A DNA stretch of 64,000 bases. It comes from Cavia porcellus (Eukaryota; Chordata; Mammalia; Rodentia; Caviidae). Shown in pieces: positions 32,940 through 45,218 of the stretch (its first letter is position 1; every line of letters starts with the position of its first letter). Location of the stretch: positions 18,812,001 through 18,876,000 of the forward strand of contig NW_026947486.1 in the NCBI RefSeq assembly GCF_034190915.1, read 5' to 3'. The translations under genes were made by a program, and so were the position numbers. The notes beneath the pieces are model-generated. The model did no database searches. It saw only the letters and a list, made by a program, of their open reading frames with translations, and was not told the origin of the DNA.

Positions 32940-33785
32940 TTATATTACCAATACTCCAGAAGATGGTATTTGGCTTTTTAGACATCCTGGAAATACAAAA
33001 GGCCCGCTGTGATATCAATTTGTAGCTACAAGATGACAAAAATCAAAATGACATACCATACAAAATCATGCTGAGGTTGTAGGGAAAACAGAGCTTTTGT
33101 ATAGTGTGGATGTGAATGTAGAATTGGACAATCTCTTGGAAAACTGTTTCCTGGCGTCGCAAACTGCTGACAGAGCAATCCTACTGCGCTGTACACAGCA
33201 GAATGGCAGACATATGTTCTCCTAAAGACTTCTGTGTGGATGAGCAGAACAGCTCTTTTCTCATTATCGCCAAATGGGAACTCACTGTAATGCCCACCCT
33301 TAGGAGAATGGGTTGAGCTGGAGGTATACCTCAGCAGTGTAGTGTATGCTTAGTAAGGGTCAAGCTTTGAATTCCTCCCCAGTACCTAAATAAGAGAGAC
33401 AGAGGCAGAGACAGAGACAGAGACAGAGAGAAATTCTGATACATCTCTATACCAGAATGCTACTCATTACTGTGAAGGAGTGAACTATTAAAAACTACAG
33501 TAACATGAATAAATTTCCCAGAGAAAATGCTGAAGGAAGTTGGTCACATAGTCCACATTGCTATGACTATATTCTATACAGCTCAAGTCAGGCAGTTAAT
33601 ATTGTGGAGTAGAAATTTTGTCCACAAAGGAAAGCATGAGGGGGCTTTTGGAGTGGCTACCATTGTCCTGTATCTTGCTCTGACTGCTGGATACATAGAT
33701 GAATACAATGAGATCATATCCCATTGGGATAAGCATTCGTATGCTGTAGTGCAAATTTTGCTAGTATACAATTTACCTTGAAAAT
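32940..33785 (+). mobile_element. Old LINE-1 3' region with ID and simple-repeat insertions
   Basis: 33000-33300 reads like L1 3' tail (aaatcaaaatgacataccat, gttgtagggaaaacagagc). 33310-33430 is an ID SINE followed by (agacag)n. 33430-33785 continues as tail-like text. The 84-residue frame at 33527-33781 falls here and is not considered a gene. Confidence 0.5.
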
Positions 33786-33889
33786 GCTATTGAACCGTGT
33801 CTTAACATCCTTGGGCATCCCTGCTTCATCCTGGAAAGAAATGATGGGGCCCATGTGGGGTGCCTCTCTCAGGTCCCACTGCACCTGCT

Positions 33890-35860
33890 CAGAAAGAATT
33901 GATGGAAGAGCAATAGAACAAATCCCTTACTCCAGGTGAAGTAGATTGGAGAGCACAGGGTAAGGGACATAGACAACACTCCCTCCACAGGAAAGGGGAG
34001 GCACAGCACGTGGCAGGCCCTGGCACTGTTGGGAGGGGCACAGAAAGTGCATCCATCACATAAGAAGGATGCAACAGAGGGAGAGGATGGGATCCAAGCT
34101 CAGAATGACTGAAGGGCTTCGTGTGCATGTGTGTGTGTGCATGCGTGTCTGTGTGTCCATGTGTACAAACAAAGAGAGTGAAAGTGACAGGGAAAGAATG
34201 ACAGAAGTAGCAGGGGGAGAGAGAGAGAGAGAGACAGAAATAGGGAAGCAGAGAGAACACAGGCTGAGAAAAAGACACTAAAAAAGACAAAGACAGGACT
34301 AGGGGTATAGCTCACTAGCATCGGGAAGGCCTAGAGTTTCATACCTATCACCACAACAGAAGGAAAAGCAGGAGCAAGAGAGACCAAGAGGCCCAAGGGA
34401 TGTCTGGAAGCAGAGGTTTTGGGAGGCCTATAGACAGGGCCCTGAGGATTGCCTCTCTGCTCTATGGACATTGGACCAGGGTCTTACCAATGTCTCTCAG
34501 TGAGAAGGGAGAGAAACAAGCCCCAGGACCCTTTGGGAGACCAAGTGAGGGACAGATGGTAGCAGAGAGAAGGAAACCTCAGACGTCCGCACTCCTAGGG
34601 GAAACCTTGCTTTCTGGCCAGGATCACTGAGGAAGGAAACAGCCCGCACTTACTGGAGAGTGAAGCTAGAAGCGGAGCAGCTCTTTGACCAGCTCAGCTT
34701 TTACAAGCGAAGCTAGCTACTATTCTTGGCTGATAAAACAGGTAAGGAAAGGATAGGAATAGCCAAAGAAAGACAGGGAAACATGTGGAAACTGAAGACT
34801 AGGCGGGAGTGGGAAGAAACAAGAGGAAGATGTTTTAAACTGCAGTACTGGGCATCAGACCCAGGCCTTTACATCAAGCTACATCCCCAGCTTTTTCATT
34901 TTTTGAGACAGGATCTTGCTGTGTCAGTAAGTTGCTGGGGCTAGCTGGAACTTTCCATCTTCCTCCCTTACCTCGCAAGAGTGCTGGAGAGTACAGCTGT
35001 GGGCCATCATGCCCGGAGCTTCCTTTTTTCTTGTGTTTTTGAGATACCCTCACTGTATTGGCCGGTGTGCCATAAAACTCTTGTGCTAAGCCTTCAAGGT
35101 AGCTGGGACTACACATGCTAGACATCACAGCCTGCTCAGAAGTGGAAGATTCTAGTTATTTTTCAATGGAAGGTGTCAAAAACAGTGTAAACAGAGGGTG
35201 AAATTTTTCACAACAGGAGTCATCGAGGCTACTACTAAAGGTCCCACTCTCGCCCCACCATAATGCACCTCACCAGGCAAACTCCAGGCTCCACAAATCA
35301 GATGTATCCAACCACAGCCAGTGGTCTTAAACAGGGAGTCATGCTGCCCCATACAATCTTATATTTCAGACATTTTTATGTGAACTTCAGCAATGTTATT
35401 CATGACTCAGCTCATTCCTTGGTTGACATTTGAACCATTTTCTAAAGGGGAGCACAGGCCAGTGCCCATGCTGCCCATGCAATCTGCACATAGCGCAAAT
35501 GCTCCTGTATCAGAAGTTACCTGCGCTTGTCAGGTTTGATGAGGAACACATGGAAGAGATCTATCAAAGGCTTTCCATCTCCCCACAGGTGTGCAGGTAT
35601 ACCTGCAATTACATATGAACTGCACAGAAACACGTGACCTCCCAGTTGTCAGGTGGAATGTGTAGACTGGCTTGCTGACAGGCAGCTCAGAGCAAAACTG
35701 TATCACATTCCTTTGCCACACTTGTATTGAGAACTATCATCCCAGAGGAAATTATCAATTGCTTTGCAATCCTGCTGTATGCATGGGAACCCTTTCAGAA
35801 CTATACTGACGTGTGAGCAAGTCTTTTTAGGAATGAAGGACACAAAGAGTGAAATTAGAT
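33890..35860 (+). repeat. Diverged duplicated block, copy 1
   Basis: Colinear, in the same orientation, with 52800-54500 plus 59040-59170. Shared landmarks in order: a gtgtgtgtgtgcatg run, purine-rich gagagacagaaa sequence, an ID-like SINE, ccagggtcttaccaatgtctctcag (34470) against ccagggcctcagcaatgtctctcag (53474), actcctaggggaaacc against actcctaggagaaacc, gtgtgcaggtatacctgc against catgtgcaggtatagttgc, and ggaatgaaggacacaaagag (35831) against ggaatgaaggacgtggtgag (59137). No gene identity is evident. Confidence 0.65.
34875..35130 (-). repeat. Reversed composite SINE and B1 SINE
   Basis: 34840-34895 ID half, 34897-35015 B1 half (ttttgagacaggatcttgc), then a second reversed B1-like piece to 35130. 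Confidence 0.7.
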
Positions 35861-36200
35861 AAAAATTTTCTGGCTACCACCTTGGGAACTCATTAATTGT
35901 TGAAACCACTTTAATAGAATCAGACATTGATGTATTAGTTTCATACAGACACAAAAAGAATTATCCCAGTAGGTTCATGGTTTTGCTTTCTTTTTATCTT
36001 ACAAAAATATAAAAATTGACTAAGTTTTGTTACTTTTCTAGATTAGCTATATTATACATTTTGTATGTGGCCTAAGAGTCACTCAGTGAGGTGCAGACAA
36101 ATGAGAAGTTTGAATCCCATGTTCTAAACAATCAGAAGAAACTCATGTGAAATGAAGAAATCACTCAGCAGGTATCACGACAAATAAAACAAACAACATG
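35861..36200. other. Unassigned AT-rich stretch
   Basis: No gene or repeat recognised. Confidence 0.4.
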
Positions 36201-36204
36201 GTAA

Positions 36205-37080
36205 TGAAACAATGGGGCTGAGCATACAGCTCTGTGGTGAAGGATTTCCCTAGCATGAGAAAGGGAGTGGGTCCAAATCCTAGTACTGAAAAACAAAAAT
36301 AATCCACACAAACAATAGCAAAACCTATGAATTCTGATTCAACAAACATTTAGTGTTCACCAAATGTTTACTGGTCCATTAAGAAACAGAAGATGATACT
36401 CTTTGTCCTCCTGGGAGAGAGACAATAATTGAGAAAGGGAGGGAAATGCCTCCCATGTTGGAAGGTAATTCAGATGTGCTCAGATTGAGAACCATTGCTG
36501 TCCAAGTGTGGTGAAGAATGAATTACCGTTTGGTGCGGGAAGGAGGGCAACTATCACTGGCATGGCACTGATCGCACCAAGCTAGATATATCGTGTGATT
36601 GTATTTACATAGAGTAAATGAAAAGGCAATACCACTCTTTGACCCAGGCAATGCTGTAAGTCACTGAGATCCTGTCACCAAATGAAAAATAAAAAATGAC
36701 TGGGGTTGTAGCAAAGGTCTTCCATTCACTCTCTAAAACCAGAAAAACTAACAAACAAAATCAGATTACTGGGCAATGTGGTTTACACCTGTAATCCCAC
36801 CAAGGAGGAGAAAGGGCTAAGGATGATAAGATTTCTTTCTAAAACTGGGAGGAAAGGGGAAGCTTTCCACTTTAACCAATATAATTCTTCATAATGCTAA
36901 AAGTTTTAGTTAACCTCAGAAATCAAGAAAAGAAACATAGGAAAGCAGGCATAAAGGCACGTGCCTATAGTCCCAGCTCATCGGGACGCTGAGGAGGGGA
37001 TCCCTTGAGCCCAGAAGTTCCAGACCGGCCTGGAATATCTAATGAGTTCCAGTCTCCGGAACAAATGGAGAAGTAAATAT
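36205..37080 (+). repeat. Scattered SINEs in non-coding DNA
   Basis: 36205-36315 ID SINE (ggggctgagcatacagctctg); 36630-36760 degenerate composite; 36765-36800 B1 start; 36945-37080 B1-like SINE (aaaggcacgtgcctatagtc, cccttgagcccagaagttcc). Intervening DNA is unassigned. Confidence 0.65.
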
Positions 37081-37284
37081 TACAATGGATTTAAGGGAAA
37101 AGAATGAAACTGTCTTTATCATTAGATGAAATTGTTACAAATACTCAAGGAATCTACAAAGAAGTCCTGAAATCACAACTGAGTACGTAAGTCTCAGAAT
37201 AGATATGGACATACAATGACTCCCATTTCTTTATTCTAAGAATGAGCATGTAGAAACTGAAATAGTTTTAAAAATACAACTTAT

Positions 37285-37475
37285 ACTTGGGCATGGGGGC
37301 CCATTCCTGTAATTCTAACACTCTCTGGAGCTGAAGCAGGAGAAACACAATTCTGAGTCCTGCCTAGGTAAATTAGTGACTTGTCCAGACCCTGTCTAAA
37401 ACAAAAAATAAATAGGTAGGGATTTCGGTTAGTGTGAAGGCCCTGGGTTCAATGCCCAGTACCACTACTTGAATG
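37285..37475 (+). repeat. B1-ID composite SINE
   Basis: ttgggcatgggggcccattc, gaagcaggagaaacacaat, gtctaaaacaaaaaataaatag, then gggttcaatgcccagtacc. Confidence 0.75.
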
Positions 37476-37479
37476 AGAA

Positions 37480-37560
37480 AGGAGAAAGCAGACAGCAGAC
37501 AGCAGAGAGAGAGAAGAGAAAATGAGAAGGAGAGAGGGAGACAAGGGGAGAGAGAAATTC
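37480..37560. repeat. Purine-rich simple repeat
   Basis: cagacagcagagagagagaag and related units. Confidence 0.8.
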
Positions 37561-37799
37561 ATCACCTTGACCAGGCTCAACTAGAGTTCTTGGCTGAGGC
37601 AACACTCTTTCCTAAGGCCCCCAAGTAGCCAGACTTATAGGAGTACAACATCCTACCCAGGTCTCACTGGTATCCTCTGTTTTTCTTTTGCAGAGCTGCA
37701 GATCAAACTCAGGGACTTGAGTGTGTTTAAGGTAAATACTCTGCCACTGACATATAACCCAGGTTTGATTTTTAAAAATGACATCCCAGGTTTATTAGA

Positions 37800-37895
37800 G
37801 AGAATCCTAGGGCATAGGTACATTGCTCAGTGGCAGAGAACGTGCTTAGCATGTGTGAAATCTTGGGTTCAATTCCCAGCAATAAAGAGAAAAAA
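37800..37895 (+). repeat. ID SINE
   Basis: gggcataggtacattgctcag, agagaacgtgcttagcatgtg, gggttcaattcccagcaat. Confidence 0.8.
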
Positions 37896-38410
37896 GGGAA
37901 ATACATATCTAATTCTATCAGCTACCCTATCCTACAAATACAATATCAGTCATCAAAATAATTAGGAAACTTCAAGTAAGCCTACCAGATTATGCCAGTT
38001 CTGGATTAATCTCAAAACTTTGTGGCATACCTAGAGAAAGATACGACCAAAACAGACCAGAAATGATGAAATGTTTCTTGTATATTTTTTGTAGAATGAT
38101 AAGTTGTTTGGTATTATCTGAGTATAAGTTGCATGTTTGTATGAATGTGTACATGGAAATTCTCAATTGATTTTCTTTTGGTTCTGGAGACTAAACTCAG
38201 AACTCAGGAATGTTAAGCATGTGTTGTCCCTGTATCTACACTTCCAGCCTCTCAAGTGATTTTTAATAAAGGTGCCACACCATATCAATGGAGGAAAGAG
38301 ACTTGCAAACAAACAGAGTTGGAATGATTGCAAATCAATGAAGAAAGACAACAGGAAAAACCACATATGGTTAAATCCACACACTTCATACAAAACTTGA
38401 CATGAAAGCT
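37896..38410. other. Unassigned stretch
   Basis: AT-rich; 38170-38260 holds a degraded reversed ID-like trace. No coding signal. Confidence 0.35.
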
Positions 38411-38414
38411 CTTT

Positions 38415-38610
38415 ATTTGGAACTACTGGAGACTGAAAATAAGGCCTTCTTCACACTGAGCTATATCCCCAGTTCATTTTTAAAATTCAGAGACAGGACA
38501 TCACTAAATTGCTGAGGAGGATTCAAACTTTCAATCCTTCTGTCAGCCTTTCAAGTGCTGGAAGTATAGTCATGTGTCACTGCACACCACTGCACTGTTT
38601 TCTTTAACGC
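38415..38610 (-). repeat. Reversed composite SINE
   Basis: gagactgaaaataaggcc, cactgagctatatccccag, agagacaggacatcac, gtgctggaagtatagtcatg. Confidence 0.75.
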
Positions 38611-39570
38611 AAAAACAAGTTCATCTCAGGAAAATGGCCAGCATCATATTAATGAAAGCATAGAGAGCTCATCATTAAAGTTAGGGTAAAGAAAAGATTG
38701 GTTTCTATTATAACTTAATATCTTCTAAAGGAAATAGGCAAGGCTTTTAAGAAATTAGAGACAAAAACTAAAAAGGCAAGAAACTTGCAATTTTTTATAA
38801 AACATAGGTGCCCTGCGTATGACCTACAGGTTTTGCACAGATGCCAAAATGTGAAAAGAATAATGTCAAACATGAAACACAAATTTCAAATGGTATTTGT
38901 ATCAACATGGGTACATAAAGCCTGGCCATGGAATTCTCTATACAAGGCAAACACATTTCACACTGAGTATTTATAATAGTACAGGAGACAACATAAAATA
39001 ATACAATTTTATCCAGTAGTGACCTAAGGCCCAATCTCATCCCTCACCTCAGAGACCCTCCAACTCTCATGACCCTCTTCCCTCCTCCCTTAGCCCTCTG
39101 ACCCTACAGATAACCAGACCTCAGCTTAATGCCATGCTCCAACCTTGACCCAATTCACCACTGCTAAAACAAGTAGGCCTCCAGATAATCTGCTTCCACG
39201 AAAGCCTCCTTCTTATTGTGTGTGGTCCGAGTCCTCCGTTCCCTCCTTGCCTCTTTGCTGTCCACCCACAATCTCCTCAGCAGCTGTGAAGCCTGTCTGC
39301 ACACAGCCTGAGGGCCGCCTCTGGAGTGGTTGTACAGAGCTTCCACCTGGAGAGGCTCCTGTGGTAGGGGAACCTACCAAGGGGCAATGGCCAAGGTGTG
39401 CAGCCTGCTGCTGTCCTCACCCTAGGGTGACCTAGGGAAGCTGGGGGGGACAATGGTGTGAGTGTTTAACTGCATGTCACAGTGCAACATTGGAACAACT
39501 CTTTCTCCCTGCTCGTAGAAACCCTTGGACTTAAAAAACTTGAATTATATATGAACATAACAATCCATAG
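38611..39570. other. Unassigned stretch, GC-richer at 39000-39450
   Basis: 39030-39445 is markedly more GC-rich than its surroundings and could be an LTR or an exon-bearing fragment. I see neither clear LTR termini nor a convincing coding frame. Confidence 0.35.
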
Positions 39571-39574
39571 AAAA

Positions 39575-39668
39575 ATTTTAATTTTTTTGAGGTGCTGGGA
39601 CTTGAGCCCTGAGTCTTTCATGTTCAAGGCAAGCACTGTACCACTGAGCCACATCTCCAATCCCAGAT
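39575..39668 (-). repeat. ID SINE, antisense
   Basis: ttttttgaggtgctgggac, gcaagcactgtaccactgagcc. Confidence 0.75.
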
Positions 39669-39836
39669 AGAAAATTATATACAGGATGTGTGGTGATGTG
39701 TTTAGGACCGAACATTTATTGTGAGTAGCCATTATTATGTTCTGGTTCTTTATGTGTTTAGTACCTTTTCTCCAGGTATTTAAATGTCCAGAGTAAAATT
39801 TCAAAGGAAAATTAGGGAACTAATGGGAAAGAATCG

Positions 39837-40780
39837 AGCACATAGACACAAACTACCCAACTACAGTCATCTGATTGTGGAGAGAGGAGCCGAGGATACA
39901 CAGAATACAGCCTCCTTGCAAATGGCACTGAAAAGGCTAGTAGAACATTGAAACCGTATCCCTATATCTCACCTGTACAAAACTCATCAAAGTGAACCAA
40001 ACACCTAGGTATATGACTTGAAACTTTGAAACTGATAAAGAAAACATACAGGGAACACTTGAAGCCATAGGAAGAGGCACACGCTCCTGGAACAGGACTC
40101 CAACAACACAGGAAAAAGTAGCAAGTATGATCAAATGGCATTACATCAATTAAAAAGTTTTTGCACAGCAAGGAAGTGCATGACAAAATGGGGAGACAGC
40201 CTACATCATAGGAAAAAAATCTTTCCCAGTTACTCTTCTGACAGAGGATTAGTAACTAGAATATATAAAGAACTCAAGAAACTTAAAAGCAAAAAATGAA
40301 ACTGCCCAAGCAACATGAGCACGTGTCAAAAGGACACATGTCAAAAGAAGCACAAATGTCCAATAATTATATGGAAAAATGTTCCAAATCTTTATCAGTT
40401 TTGGGAAATGTGAATCAAGGCTACATTTCCCCAGTCAGGATGGCTACCACCATGAATGTAAGAAACAACACATGCTGTTGAGGTTCAGGTAGTGTGGGGA
40501 GGAACCCTTCTACCTGCTGCTGGGCATGTAAATTAGTGGAGGCATTATGCAGATCAGTATGGAGGCTCCTCAAGAAAGTAAAAGTGTAGCTATCATTTAA
40601 TCAAGCTGTACCATTCCTTGAAGAATTAAAATCTGCGTACCACAGGGATACCTGTATACCTACATTTACTGGGATACAGTTCACTATAGCCAAGATATAG
40701 AAGCAACCTCCAAACCCATTGCATATCCATCGACAGATGAATGGATAAAGAAAATGTGGTGCAATTAGAACAATGGATAA
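39837..40780 (+). mobile_element. LINE-1 3' fragment, first part
   Basis: End of ORF2 and 3' tail, related to 13816-15060 (gcattacatcaattaaaaag, gaatatataaagaactcaag, cactatagccaagatatag). It resumes at about 42572 after an interruption of MaLR-type LTRs. Confidence 0.8.
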
Positions 40781-42570
40781 TGGTTTAGATTGAGCATGTC
40801 TGCAAGAGCCCTCATGGGCTCATAAGTGGAGTTTTTGGAGGATGACTGAGTCGTAGCAACAATATAACTGACTTGCTGTTACAAGGCGGGGTCTGGTCAG
40901 AAGAGGTGTGTCACTGGGGGTGTGACTGGGAAGCCTGAGTCTCCCTTCCCATTTCCTCCCTTCAAGTCTCTGCTCCCTGGGTGGCATGATGTGAGCAGAC
41001 TTCCTCTGTTGTGCTCCTCCTTTGAATAACAGGTATGGAGTGTTGTGTATCCAGGCTGAAACAAAGTGAGTAAGACAGACTTGGAAAAAGTGAGTAAGAC
41101 AGATTTGGGCACTTGGAGTGGGGTCATTACTGTGACTACTTGACTATGTGGTTCAGAAGCTGTTATGGTTTATATGAAGATATCCACCCAAACCTTACGT
41201 GTCACTAGGCAGGGTTTTGGGAGGTGACTGGATCATGGGGCACTGTACTCATTGGGGGACTCATCCACTCAGTGTGCTGTTAGGTGGTGGGACGTGATAG
41301 GAAAAGACACCTTGCTGGGGGCATCTCCTTCTCCAGGGTCTCCCCCTCCTCTCTGCTTGCTGGCTATCATGAAGTGAGCAGCTTTCCTCCACCCAGACTC
41401 AACCACCAGGTCGACGACCATACAAGAACTGAAGTTTCTAAAGCATGAGCCAAAAGTGCACTGTAAATGAGTATTTTAGAGGTGAATGCATGTGCTTCTT
41501 GTTCACGTTTTGATACAACAAGGAAAGAGTGGGATACTGAATTGTAGGAGGCTTTGACTATCTTGGCTGTCAGATTAACACTCCATAGGTGGGGGTTTAG
41601 TTTTGTACCCTGCAATACAAACATGCTAAATGGGAATCTGGGGTCACAGTAGGCATTTAATGTCTTACTTGTTTTGAAGTATTTCTATTTCCATGTTGTT
41701 TTTAGTAGAATTGCTTCCTGAAGAAAACTTCTGTCCTTAACCATTGCCCTGTCAAAACCATGTGCAGTCTATGACATCTTTGGTCATGGCAGTCCACTTT
41801 TTAAAAAATTTGGTTAATGTGCTGTGAAAAAGTGAAAACGTAAGTTTGCAGTATATATGACATGAAATTGTGAATTGGTTGGATTTAAGTAACACTTTAT
41901 TTGCATTTGAAGATACTCGTAGTTGGTAATACTCTTAAGGAAAATTTTCCTTGAAATTTGAAGATAGAAAGGAATATTCACTAGGAGAAGAAAAAAATAT
42001 ACAGCTTTTTAGATTTTCAGTACACGTGTTAAGAATTGTGTACGAAGTGAAATGTCTGTACTGATTCTCAACATGACCAATGAAATCTCAAATCTGAAAG
42101 AAAAGAAAACCTGTCCTCCATTAAGTGGTGAGTGTTGGGGATTTTATCCCAGCAATGAGGAATGCTGGAATTGTAGACACTGTCTACTCTTAGAGATGGA
42201 CTCAAGCAGTTTGTGTAAAGGGATATGCTTAGTGTTTTGGGGTCCAAGGACAGAATATTATGGTGTAGGTGGAGAATGTTCCCCAGAGGCCTCATGCACT
42301 CACACGGGGCTTTGCACAGTTGATTGGATTATGGAAGCACTACAGCTGATAGGGAGAAGCAGGTCACTGGGGTTAGAGATCTCCTTCCCCAGTCCCTCTG
42401 TTGCTCTCTGTTTCCTGGTTGCCTTAAGGGAACAATTTTCTTCTGTTAGGCCCCTTTGGCATGCTGTTAGTTTTGGAGCCAGCTGGCCATGCACTATAAT
42501 CATGAATCAAAATATGCCTCGCCTCCGTTAAGTAGTGGAAGTCAAGTAATGTGTCTCAGCAATGAAAAAA
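40781..42570 (+). repeat. Three MaLR-like LTR pieces splitting a LINE-1
   Basis: About 40781-41110 (tggtttagattgagcatgtc ... gtgagtaagacaga), 41160-41460 (tgttatggtttatatgaag start) and 42230-42570 (ggcctcatgcactcacacg ... atgtgtctcagcaatg). L1 text reads acaatggata at the left junction and acaatggaatactat at the right, so LTR elements inserted into one L1. 41460-42230 may be their internal DNA, but nothing is identifiable in it. Confidence 0.6.
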
Positions 42571-42571
42571 G

Positions 42572-43310
42572 AAGGACAATGGAATACTATCCTGCCTGAA
42601 GAAATAGCAAAATTTTGGAATTTGCAGGAAAAGGGAAGGATTTGGTGACCATCATTTTAAGTAAAATAAGCCAGACTATGAAAAGCAAATACTGCACGTT
42701 CTCACCAATATGTAGAATTTAAAATAGATGACAAGAAAGTACAAAGGAACAATAGGAATGGATAGTCTTTCCTCTGTCTGGTAAAAGCCATGTATGAAAA
42801 ACCAACAGCCAACATTTCACTAAATGGACAAAAACCAAAAGCTTTTAATCTAAAATTGGGAACAAGTATGTTCATTCTCACCAATCCTGTTCCATACAGT
42901 TCTGGAAATATTAGCCAGAACATTTGGACGAGAGAGAAATATAAAAGAAATAAGGGTAGTAAAGAAAGAAGTTAAATTATCATTGTTTGCAGATGATGTG
43001 ACACTCAACATAGAAGACCCCCAGAACTGCACTGAAAGACTTCTAGATGTAATAACCAAATTCAGTAATATAGCTGAATACAAGGTCAACACTCAAAACT
43101 CAATAGCATTCCTGTAACACAAAGAAAGTACAAGGGAGAGTATTATTAGACAAGAGGAAAGGAATAAGAGGGTAAGGTATAGCGTGCAAGGGGACATGGA
43201 TATGAGCAAAATATATTAGCCACATAGTCCCTCCATGTGAAACTAAGTGGCACTGAGTAGTAGACATTTTGGGGGGTTAAAATGGTCAACCTAGTACATG
43301 TATGAAGCAA
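42572..43310 (+). mobile_element. LINE-1 3' tail with a nested ORF2 piece
   Basis: 42572-42747 and 43124-43310 are tail text matching 14740-15060. Between them, about 42748-43123 is an ORF2 reverse-transcriptase piece (encoding KPTANISLNGQKPKAF, then a FADDVTLNIEDP-like segment, broken by frame changes). Both sides carry aagaaagtacaa (42733 and 43124). Confidence 0.7.
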
Positions 43311-43354
43311 TCTTCCAAAAGAAAACCCATTCATCTGTATAACTCATTGGGAAA

Positions 43355-43445
43355 AATCGAGGGCTGGAGATCAGGCTCAGTGGCCAAGCTCTTCCCTAGC
43401 ATGTTCAAGACCTGCTTCAGTGTCCAGTATCAAAAATGCGCAAAT
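43355..43445 (+). repeat. ID SINE
   Basis: agggctggagatcaggctcag, gctcttccctagcatgttc. Confidence 0.7.
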
Positions 43446-43539
43446 AAAAGGCTTTTTCTGAGAATATTAATGCTAATACATACAAATCTTGTTGCTTTTT
43501 ATATTTTACTTTTGCTGTGTTATCTTTACATTTTTACAT

Positions 43540-43601
43540 TTTGGGGGTGGGGAGGGGGATGCACTGGGGAAGTTCACACTACTCTACATACCCCGCTTCA
43601 G

Positions 43602-43637
<36 letters not shown>

Positions 43638-43770
43638 AATGTTGAGACAGAATCTCCCCTAAGTCTACAACTTGCCACGGCTGTGCTTGAACTTGCAATT
43701 TTTCTAGCTCAGCTTCACGCAGTGTTTGGATTACAGGCAAGAGTCACCATTCCTCCTCCCTACATGATAA
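43540..43770 (-). repeat. Reversed B1-like SINE with (AC)n
   Basis: A CA run at 43604-43635 followed by gttgagacagaatctcccc and gtttggattacaggcaagag. Confidence 0.7.
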
Positions 43771-44224
43771 GAGAGAGGTGATGGAAGAGCAGTAGTAAAT
43801 TTTCATGCACTGGGCAATTTGAAGACTTGGGAGAAATAGGCCTATGAAATAAAGATTAACCTAGGGCACTGGTAGCAAACTTATGGTCCATGTGCCACAG
43901 TGGACAGCAGACCCCTCTCTGTCAACTCACAAGCCAAGTCACTCCAGCATTGCTCTAGTAGCTGAGTATTGGATAAAAGGGTACATACAGGCCATATGCA
44001 TGCTCAGAAAGGAGCAGCAGTTCCAGGTTATAAAGTCCTGTGCCATGACCCTTTAGCTGGGACTCAGACATCTGAGATTTCACATGGTCAGTCAGTGTGC
44101 TGTTCCTTGGACTGGCTCTGCATTTTAATACATTCATTTTTATTAACATAAGATTTTATCTTTGAATTCTCTGAAAAACTAAAATTTAGTATCTAAGATT
44201 TAGCAAAGATGTTCTATGTGACAG

Positions 44225-44320
44225 ATTCTTTTTTTTTTTTTTTTGTACCAGGGATTGAACTCACAACCTTATACTTGCCAGGCAGGCACTTATGTTGCTG
44301 AGCTAAATCCCTGGCAAAAC
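44225..44320 (-). repeat. ID SINE, antisense
   Basis: Poly-T 44228-44243, gtaccagggattgaactcac, gttgctgagctaaatccctgg. Flanked by imperfect agattctt/agactctt. Confidence 0.85.
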
Positions 44321-44412
44321 AGACTCTTTAAATGTTGTGTTGTACCCCAGCATATTTGAATCTTCCGCATCATATTTAGTTGTTTGTGACGAATTTATGA
44401 AAATAAGAGCAA

Positions 44413-44414
<2 letters not shown>

Positions 44415-44454
<40 letters not shown>
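44415..44454. repeat. (AT)n microsatellite
   Basis: About 38 bp of alternating AT inside the hAT element. Confidence 0.95.
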
Positions 44455-44456
<2 letters not shown>

Positions 44457-44689
44457 TTAGATTGGCTGTGATTTTGGCAGATGCCCCCACAAGGTAGGAC
44501 ACGCACTCAGATGCCTTTTTCAGAGCAGGTCAAAAGCTGGTAGTTGGAAGAACATTGTCCTCTTGTGCTTGTGGTCAGCAAATTCAGGAGGAACCCCAGC
44601 TGAAAATCACTGCTGTAGATTGTTGACTCAGGGACTATCCAATTCTTTAGTGTTAACTAATGGTGTTAGCTATTTTTGGTACAGGGATA

Positions 44690-45218
44690 GAGTTTCCTTA
44701 CGTGCTTCAGTGTTTAAAAATTTGTGCATTTTTGTAGACCAAAATGAGTTCCAAACAATGATTACAAGAAAAAAATCCTGAGTGGAAAATCATTCCAAGA
44801 GGTCTAGACAGAGTCGTTTGGAGAGATCGAGTGCAATGGGAAAGCGTTATGTATTCTGTGTAGTGAAAGTGCTGTGTGTTGCACATAAAGTGTCAGATGG
44901 CCATTTGACACTAACTACAAAGTGTTGCTGAATTCAGTGAAACTGAAAGAAAACTTTCTTGAAGGGAAATTGACAAAATATTCCCAGTATCTTAGTTTTT
45001 GTACCTATCCCCTCCTTTTTTGTTTCTTTGTTTGTTTGAGATAGGATCTCCCTATGTAGTTCAGGCTGGCCTCGAACTCTCAGTGATCCTCTTGTCTCAG
45101 CTTCCTGAGTGCTTGAATTACAGGCATGTTCAACTACGTGTGGAGCTACTATCCTTCTAAAACAAATCATAGGAGAGCTGCCAGCTTTCAAGTTTCACTG
45201 TGCATAGTAAAACATGGT
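44690..45218 (+). pseudogene. hAT transposase, N-terminal part, interrupted
   Basis: 44830-44990 encodes, with frame breaks, a short Cys-x2-Cys zinc-binding-like segment and a basic RH-type segment followed by a LEGKLTKYSQ-like stretch. This is the layout of the N-terminus in GTF2IRD2/ZBED/FAM200-type hAT transposases. A reversed B1 (45015-45128) interrupts it. 45170-45210 resumes with an AASFQVSLCIVKHG frame, cut by ERV 2; the transposase text continues in the same sense after 50683. Confidence 0.65.

Noticed and set aside
33527..33781. 84-residue frame as a gene
   Set aside because: It falls in L1-tail-like sequence and shows no motif or splice context.
34069..34281. Arginine/glutamate-rich frame
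   Set aside because: Produced by gtgtg and gagaga simple sequence.
42052..42531. 159-residue frame as a gene
   Set aside because: Much of it runs through a MaLR-like LTR (from about 42230), and no family is recognised.
43302..43781. 159-residue frame as a gene
   Set aside because: It covers an ID SINE, a CA microsatellite and a reversed B1.
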